Shown here piece after piece: positions 57,628-64,000 of a DNA stretch of 64,000 nt (positions are counted from its first letter, which is position 1; each line of letters starts with the position of its first letter). A program made the position numbers and the translations under genes. The stretch covers positions 1,426,001-1,490,000 of the forward strand of contig JAGYXB010000557.1 in NCBI GenBank assembly GCA_022495005.1, given 5' to 3'. The DNA comes from Rhyacophila brunnea (taxonomy: Eukaryota > Arthropoda > Insecta > Trichoptera > Rhyacophilidae). The notes beneath the pieces were generated by a model. It made no database searches, was not told the DNA's origin, and saw only the letters and a program-made list of their open reading frames with translations.

Positions 57628-57986
57628 ATTTACACATGATTCGCGAGGATACTATTATAATGGTGATTTTTTACGTTAATCAGTGTATAGATTTCTTTTT
57701 AATCTTTGGGTAAGTAGTTCATCTGTTGCGAATTGTGACTCAAAATATTTCCCCTTTATAAAGAAAACCAGTGTAAGAAGATGAAAGCCTGGCGGAGTCT
57801 AATTATTGCGGCTGATTAGAAAATTAGATGTTTTATGAAAGCAAGTTGAACCCTGTTACAAACAAGTACGTAATATTTCTTTTTGTAGGACGTAAGTTAG
57901 TTAATTAGTGGTTTTCTAAAATTGGTTAAAAAAAAAAAAAAATTTTCCGCGAGATGAAACTCGCTTGGTACTCTTAATCGCATATA
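57628..57986. other. Intergenic DNA with a possible constrained block
   Basis: 57710-57850 contains AAGCCTGGCGGAGTCTAATT, ATTGCGGCTGATTAG and TTTTATGAAAGC, with homeodomain-type sites and no coding. The rest is plain A+T-rich, including a run of 14 A near 57928. Confidence 0.28.
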
Positions 57987-57994
57987 TAATATAC

Positions 57995-58452
57995 CAGTAG
58001 CGGAGGGTGGAGGTAGGCTATTAAGATCCGCCATAAATATTGCACATAAAACTTTGTTAGTTTTGGTATATTTTAGGCGATACGACAAAATTCTACACAC
58101 TTTTTTATTCATACTTATTTGTTTTAAGAAAACATATTACACATATTGTTTTAAGATTCGCCCTGCCTAAACCAAACTATAATAGATAACAAATATTATT
58201 CTATTTATAAAATATCTAAAGTTATGAATGATTTAATTGCATAATTTTAGATATTTTATAGATAGACGAGTATTTTTTGACTATTATTTATTGTGGCTTG
58301 GTTTCGCAGGTTTAATTGAATTTTAAAAACTAACCAACACCGTCTGTAAATTGTTGTTTTATTTCAATGAAAATAAATACGTATGACTGACAAAGTTTAG
58401 TGTACATGATTGATGGCTGATCTTAATAGCATACCTCCACCCTTCGCCACTG
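57995..58452. mobile_element. hAT-type MITE, complete, 458 bp
   Basis: Terminal inverted repeats of about 34 bp with few mismatches (CAGTAGCGGAGGGTGGAGGT at 57995; the complement of CAGTGGCGAAGGGTGGAGGT ends 58452). The flanking 8-bp duplication TAATATAC is exact at 57987-57994 and 58453-58460. Inverted similarity continues inward (GCCATAAATATTGCACAT, ACTTTG). No coding. Relatives at 44413-44978 and 34912-35070. Confidence 0.92.
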
Positions 58453-58460
58453 TAATATAC

Positions 58461-58989
58461 CTATTATAATTATTCATTTTCCAGTTATTCTGTATTTTTT
58501 TTTACAAATATTATCTAGTCTGTAAAAAAAGATATGCTAACAACTGTAACATTATTCAGTTAAGCTAAATTTATCTGTCATTGTCATGCACGATTTGTAC
58601 CTACATTTATCCAGAGACTTACAATTCGGTACTTACATTCGTTTCAGTACAATAACAATACAATATGTTTAATTAAAACTGAGGGGTTGTAAAATACTTC
58701 AAACTCGTGGTTTTCATACAATGTTCATCAAAAAAGTAACCACACGTCCAACCAACAAGTAACCAGTGTCGTTAATTTAATTTTCTTGATAATGGAAATA
58801 AACATTGCATTACTGCGCATTGTCGTTTAGCGAAGGTAGGGTAAAGGCTCTGGTCATGAGTCGAAACGGGGGTTGAAGGCGGCTAGGGGTGCGGATCTCC
58901 ACTAGTTAAAAAATAAAACTTGCTGCTCTACCTGTCGATAAAGAAGAAAGTAAATAACAAATTTTCATGGTAGGATAAATTAGCGGATT
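58461..58989. other. Intergenic DNA, no gene seen
   Basis: Ordinary A+T-rich sequence, with a G+C-richer patch at 58825-58900 (GTCGAAACGGGGGTTGAAGG region) that I do not recognise. Confidence 0.38.
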
Positions 58990-59095
58990 GAGTGGAGGTT
59001 GTGTTAATAGATTTTATTTTAATTGAAAATTATTGTCAGCCGTTTGCCTAACCCCTTACTTATTGGGTCGATAGTCTGAATTAAATACACGGTTT
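58990..59095 (-). repeat. SINE family A, body fragment
   Basis: GTGTTAATAGATTTTATTTT, then GTCAGCCGTTTGCCTAACC and TATTGGGTCGATAGTCTGA, matches the body of the 35701-35938 copy in the same plus-strand order. The tRNA-like head is missing. Confidence 0.5.
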
Positions 59096-59687
59096 CAGAA
59101 ACGAACGCTCTACTATTTACCTATGCCACTATTGATTTTAATTGAATATTATTGTATAGGTAGATACAATGGTTTCTATTAAAAGCCGAAACATTGATCA
59201 TACTATGTCATTGTCATTAACAGCGTGCATCAACATAGTGCTAGAGCTAGGTGAAATCCTTTATAAGGCGATCCCATTCCTACATTAATCCGTTGAACCT
59301 TTTGTACATTTTGTACACGTTTTATATCACTGGTTTGTTTAATTTTCTCATCAATTCAGAGAAACTATGGTGCACATTCGGTGAGGTACAATGCAATTAG
59401 TAAAAATAATTGAACCAATACGATATGATTTGTGCAAACATTATTTACTATACTACAACAAGAAGATTTAGGCACAAGCCGGAAGTCGCTGTCGTCGACT
59501 AAATAGGAGGAGCTTCTTAGTTCACAGTATTAATACGTGGATAACTCGTCGCTAACCGGAAGGCTCTATAATCGAAGTGCGGTTAAAAATGGGAGGAGCT
59601 TGTCAGTTCACAGTTTTAACACGTAGCCAAGAAGATCTAGTTCGACAGAATATATTAATCTTTAATAAAAATGTAGTAGGTAATAAT
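59096..59687. other. Intergenic DNA, short direct repeat
   Basis: No gene. A GGAGGAGCTT...AGTTCACAGT...TAACACG/TAATACG stretch occurs twice, near 59506-59540 and 59589-59623, a local direct duplication about 83 bp apart. Confidence 0.4.
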
Positions 59688-60134
59688 CAGCGTTGCCAAC
59701 TTTTCTTGCCAGATCTAGCATTTTTGAATAGGCATCTAGCTTGCAAATATTTCATCTGGCGTATGGCGTTAAATCTAGTGTTTTTCGATACCTCAAACAG
59801 CTTTAAACTCTATATAATAAAGCCAGAATATTATACCAGATTTGCATAAAAATCAACATGTTGGCCTTATTTACCTTATATAAATTATGAATACTAAACT
59901 AAATTTCTTACCTACATTAATTTTGAATTTTATTTAAATAGTTGCTCAACCCGAAATTATTTTTCGATATTTGTTTTGTTAAAAGAAGGTTAATAATTAA
60001 TTACGAGATATTTTTTTGAAATGATAGTTTCTAGATACTTTTTGAGTTTTGAGAGAATCAAGCATTTTTTTTGCCACCTGGCTTATTTTCTTATCCTATC
60101 TGGCATATTTTGTGAATGACTGTTGGCAACACTG
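59688..60134. mobile_element. hAT-type MITE with CAGYGTTGCCA ends, 447 bp
   Basis: Ends CAGCGTTGCCAAC and GTTGGCAACACTG are inverted with one mismatch. 8-bp flanks GTAATAAT (59680-59687) and GGAACAAT (60135-60142) agree at six positions. CCAGATCTAGCAT and TATCTGGCATA motifs lie near both ends. It shares terminal design and size with 48159-48602, so they are probably mobilised by related transposases. Confidence 0.72.
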
Positions 60135-62489
60135 GGAACAATATACAAAAATATGCAGAAGCCAAAGCGTCACAAGTATCAAGTAGGTTTTTTGTTGAAA
60201 AATCTTTTACTGTGAGTCAATACGGTGATTTTTATGTCTCTTATATTTTACGGTAGGTAAATTATTGTAGGAATACACAGATCAAATAACAATGGGTGAA
60301 TTTAGTTCTAGGGTGCAAATTATTATTAATTTACACTACTTGGACGGTTTTAAGTGCATAATAAATAAAAATAATTGCCATGTGAGAATCTTTCGCGGAA
60401 CAAGTGCTTGTAACAAGGAAATTTCTCACACAATACGAAGGGGACATGCCATACAATTAGGAAAATATTATTAGTGCAATTTGGTTCAAATTATGCTATG
60501 TTACTTATTACCTAAGTTAGGTCATAATATAAGGAATCTACAATCAGCCACATTTATTAGTGGCGTTCTGGTTAAGAAAATCAATTAATAAAGGAACGCG
60601 GTGTCAGCAATATTTTCAATATCGTTTTACTAAATAATAATTTAAGCCTGCTACATAACATTTTTTTTTTAATTTACACTTTATTATTTTTTTCAAGACA
60701 TTCATAACTAATAAAAAATAAAAATGGTATAAATATGGAATAAACACCAGTTCTAATAAATAAGTAATATTTCTATTCGATCCTAATTTAGAGGCTTATT
60801 TTAATGTTATTCTTACAAGATTTGGTTATTATATGTATTTTGTTTGAATATTAATCGTAAAGCTAGATGCTGTTCAAATTCCTCGACTAAAACAGAATAC
60901 ATTAGTGCTTTCAAAGAATTATAACCTTAATTATTGCGTTTTCAGAAGCATCACAACAAAAAAAGTCAGCATGCGCGTGAGCCCCGAAAAGTGGCGCTAC
61001 TTTTTCTTGTGTGTATGTGTCACATCTAAATGCATGTACATAAGAAATTGGTGTGTTGGGGGGCGATTGTGGCGCTTCTAAAAACGCTAATGTCTAAATG
61101 TCATCTTTCGCGCTATATTTTCGCGCCTTACACACTGGACTACGAATGCCTAATAAAAGTTCAGTACTTAGACTATAGATACATCTAGACGCCACCCATT
61201 GCATTGCTAAATGCAAGTGCGTACCGTGCGTTTGGTTTGTGGGCGAGCGAACGCATTCGTATACAAGCGTTTGACACCATAAACCATTTCGCTAGTGCTC
61301 GCCCAAAGTGATCGCACAAGACGCTCGGAATTAAAATATATTTTTCTATTTTTTTCGCTATATAGTATTTTTAAGCGGTCAAAATACAACCATTAGGTAA
61401 AGATATCCATAATTTAAGTTTTTTTTAAAAGAAATACTAGGTCATTTATATTAAAATATATAATAATATACATATAAATTATCACAAACATGTATCTTAC
61501 CTATGAAACGTAATACCATATTCTTGCTTATCAGCACGGCTACCACATTTTAATAAAACACACAGAACCATCTTTTCTACTTAATTAACTAAAAATATTT
61601 ACCACTGACATTATGTTTAACACAAAAAATATCAATTTTAGCAGCACGCACTCGCAGGTCATCGACGCTTAGCTGAGCAACAAACTGAGATTTGGCGGCG
61701 ACACCACAGCAAATCATATCACACATCTGTAAACCTTTCATCTTACTCTAGCGCGTATCGCAGATATTATAAGGGTGCCGAATACTTTCTCACTCGCACT
61801 TAAGCATCGTCTTTGTTCAGGCCTTGGTTCAGTAACTATTCAAATACAGACGATTCTAAATGTAGTATGCAAACATAGTTCTTGGTCTATTATACGCTTC
61901 ATCCAGAGAAGATTAAGAAGAGAAGAGAAGAGGAGAAAGAAATTTAAGAATCACGTATGATAAATAACAAAATATGATAGCTTTCTGACAATGTACTATT
62001 TTTGGACGCCGAAAAAGTTGAATGGCCAAATGAAGAACACCGCAAGAAGTCGTTTTTAATATAGAAGAATCGGTTGGGACTTCTGAATTATTCTAATTGA
62101 CCCTAATAAATGAAACATTAAAATTATTTATTTCTTAAAATCCGACAGTGTGTGAATTGATATTCATAGTAAATCCAACGTAAAATTAACCGGGAGAATA
62201 ATAATTGAGTTTTCCGCCGGCCATTTTAACCGAGAAGCTGCTTCACGAATTGTGTAAAATAATTAAGCACATTTGTTTAAAGCAAAAGTGCCCCTCTCTC
62301 ACTCTTTCCTACTAAACCGGACCGTGTCGTATTACTATAACCCGAATTAAAATGCTCTTTCGTTCAATTTTGCAAGTTTATTCCTAAGTTTGAATTATTG
62401 CATAACGAATGAATGAGAAAATAATATATGCATAAAACAATTAACTATAAGATTTTTGGATTTGGCTTAGTTCTGCAACATAAATTATT
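60135..62489. other. Intergenic DNA with a SINE B head fragment
   Basis: 61121-61150 reads CGCGCCTTACACACTGGACT ACGAATGCC, the complement of a family B head. 60965-61110 is mildly G+C-shifted. 62160-62300 has TTCCGCCGGCCATTTTAACC and TAATTAAGCAC motifs suggestive of regulatory DNA. No gene is seen; the 61-codon frame at 61775-61960 with an RRLRREEKRRKK tail is unrecognised and is probably a purine-run effect. Confidence 0.33.
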
Positions 62490-63180
62490 TTGATTAATAG
62501 GACACCATACTTCTTTATACCTTTCCGTCAATCTGTCGCAAATTAATTATTGTAATGTCGTTAACACTTTTTTTTATATAATCGATGTGCTAGTACCATG
62601 GCCCTCACATCCTGAAGCGGGCCCCCAGGCTAGGATCTTTGACGCCCCCCCTACCTATCGCTAAGAATAAAAGCAGTATGACGCTCTACAGTAGCGTTTT
62701 CCAAAAGGTGTAGCGGTATATTTAGTGTTTTTTTTTTGTATATTTTATTACATCCATTTGTATTATGGAGTTGTCGAGTAAGTATCGATACACAATTAAA
62801 AATTGTACCATAACCACATAATTTTAAATAACAACATTATTTAAGGAAAATAGCGCCGCAGGCGACTTTTTTCACTATGAAAGCACATTTGTGATGTGTG
62901 TAATCTCACTTATATGGTCGAGTTGCCTCGCCGGGCCCCTCCTGAGCCCGGGCCCGCAGGATAGAGCCTTGTCAGTCCCTTCCTTGTGGGGGCCATGACT
63001 AGTACTATACTATTATTATCTATCTGTCAAACTATTGTGAGAGTATCTTGTAATTTATCTTATTTTATTAAAATAAATGAATCATTTGTTTATTGTATCC
63101 TTTCTTTTACCTTACCTCAGTTATTAGGTAATCTTGTCTCGCTCTCCCTTACACATTTACATATTGTTTTATCTAACGTA
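62490..63180 (+). repeat. Dispersed repeat H, copy interrupted by a MITE
   Basis: Matches 44010-44330 on both sides of the insertion: TATACCTTTCCGTCAATCTG and CGATGTGCTAGTAC before it, CTGTCAAACTATTGTGAGAG, ATTAAAATAAATGAATCATT, TACCTTACCTCA and ACACATTTACATATT after it. Confidence 0.58.
62597..62997. mobile_element. CATGGCCCCCACA MITE (hAT-type), copy 2, 401 bp
   Basis: Starts CATGGCCCTCACATCCTGAA and ends CTTGTGGGGGCCATG. Flanks GCTAGTAC (62589-62596) and ACTAGTAC (62998-63005) agree at seven of eight bases. It is very like copy 1 at 45566-45961 over its whole length (GCTCTACAGTAGCGTTTTCC, GAAAATAGCGCC). Inserted within repeat H. Confidence 0.88.
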
Positions 63181-63289
63181 TTACAGATAAGACGCCTTCT
63201 TGAATTAATTCTAAGAATTGATTAAATACATTGACGTGAATCAAGTGAATACGAGTTGAAGTCTGTTTAAGAGCTAAAGTTTTTTTCTA

Positions 63290-63400
63290 GTTAGTATAAT
63301 AATTATGTACTTATATCTGAGGTGTTTTCAAATTATGTATGCTCAATATAAAGAATGTCACATTCTCAAATCTCGTGAATTATAGTTTAAATAACAAAAA
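63290..63400 (-). repeat. Inverted-repeat element E, copy 3
   Basis: GAGGTGTTTTCAAATTATGT ATGCTCAATA and AAAGAATGTCACATTCTCAA followed by TCTCGTGAATTATA are the complement of the left part of the 23425 copy, extended to include its AATAATTCACAAGATTTAAG flank near 23408. Confidence 0.45.
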
Positions 63401-64000
63401 TAGTTTATTGAACTTATAATTTGTAATGTCTGCAATTTGTTTACGTATAGGTATAACTTGAAAATGTAATGTATTATTGTGTGTTTAATTTACAATAAAG
63501 TCAATTCCAAAAAAGGACATACGCTAGATACACGTTCACTTATAATGTAAATACATAATGAACATGCGTCAATATGTGGTTGGGTTAAAAAATTATAATA
63601 TGTAGGTGCCTAGTCAAATATTGGGTAAAGTTTAATACTACAGTTTATTCATTACTGCCAGCTTTTGTTTGAAATCACGTCACAGTCAGAAATACTGGAT
63701 TTGTAGTATCCCTCAGTCCCTCGTGAATTCAATTTCTTTCTCAGAAAAATAAGTCGACAACTCTCAGAATTAGCCACTCCTGGGGGAGGGGTTGGGAAGA
63801 AAATACACCACAAGTTAAGGAGTTAATGTTTGCCTGAAACACGGGGCTACGTTTGTAATTGAAGCCATCGCCACAGCGTGATGAGGTTAGCTAACAAATC
63901 CCGGTAAGACGATAATCTCCGAGAGATGAATGACGGACATATTTTTCTAAACGAGACTCAGTAAAGCATAGTATTAAATAATATACATATACCTGGTATC
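63401..64000. other. Intergenic DNA with a balanced-composition block
   Basis: 63640-63950 is less A+T-rich than its surroundings (CCACTCCTGGGGGAGGGGTT, GAAACACGGGGCTACG, GCCATCGCCACAGCGTGATG) and has no open frame. It is possibly regulatory. Nothing else recognised to the end of the window. Confidence 0.28.

Overview
This window is eukaryotic nuclear DNA. By eye it is strongly A+T-rich, has no operon-like packing and almost no long reading frames, and is full of transposon remnants. Arthropod-type (TTAGG)n telomere-like arrays inside small transposons, a mariner element, many hAT-type elements and tRNA-derived SINEs point to an insect. An aphid or other hemipteran fits best, but that is inference and a moth is not excluded. 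I recognise no complete host gene. The only substantial coding sequence is a mariner transposase; the other recognisable coding pieces are transposon fragments.

Layout. 1-4.5 kb: a tRNA-Ile-like pseudogene, one SINE and single-copy DNA. 4.5-9.1 kb: an unidentified short reading frame and two solo-LTR-like repeats. 9.1-14.9 kb: quiet DNA with one dispersed repeat (12655-12968). 14.9-16.1 kb: an 807-bp foldback element between two oppositely oriented SINEs. 17-25.7 kb: SINEs, two TTAGG-carrying MITE copies, and a 1.28-kb hAT element with an 8-bp target duplication and a ZMYM1-like transposase fragment. 26-31.2 kb: a dense nest of tRNA-like heads, an inverted-repeat MITE, a 1.8-kb hAT-like element, and two head-to-head TTAA-flanked MITEs. 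32.1-33.8 kb: the 3' end of a LINE ORF2 split by a 1303-bp mariner. 34.3-36 kb: a third LTR, a MITE fragment and a SINE. 37.9-40.2 kb: one element whose interior has expanded into a roughly 1.8-kb minisatellite. 42-48.6 kb: hAT-like elements, including one nested inside another. 50.3-63.2 kb: more TTAA- and hAT-type MITEs, several with exact 8-bp duplications, and a duplicated segment that supplies a natural empty site for one insertion.

The features form layers rather than a pathway. Old retroelement pieces (LINE tail, LTRs, SINEs) and host DNA were later hit by cut-and-paste elements. The autonomous sources are represented only by one mariner with a single-base frameshift and by decayed hAT C-termini; most elements are non-autonomous MITEs. 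Between them lie short, more GC-rich blocks with homeodomain-type TAAT/TTTAT motifs that may be conserved regulatory DNA, but that needs alignment to prove. Dispersed-repeat limits were drawn by comparing copies within the window and are approximate unless a target duplication is given.
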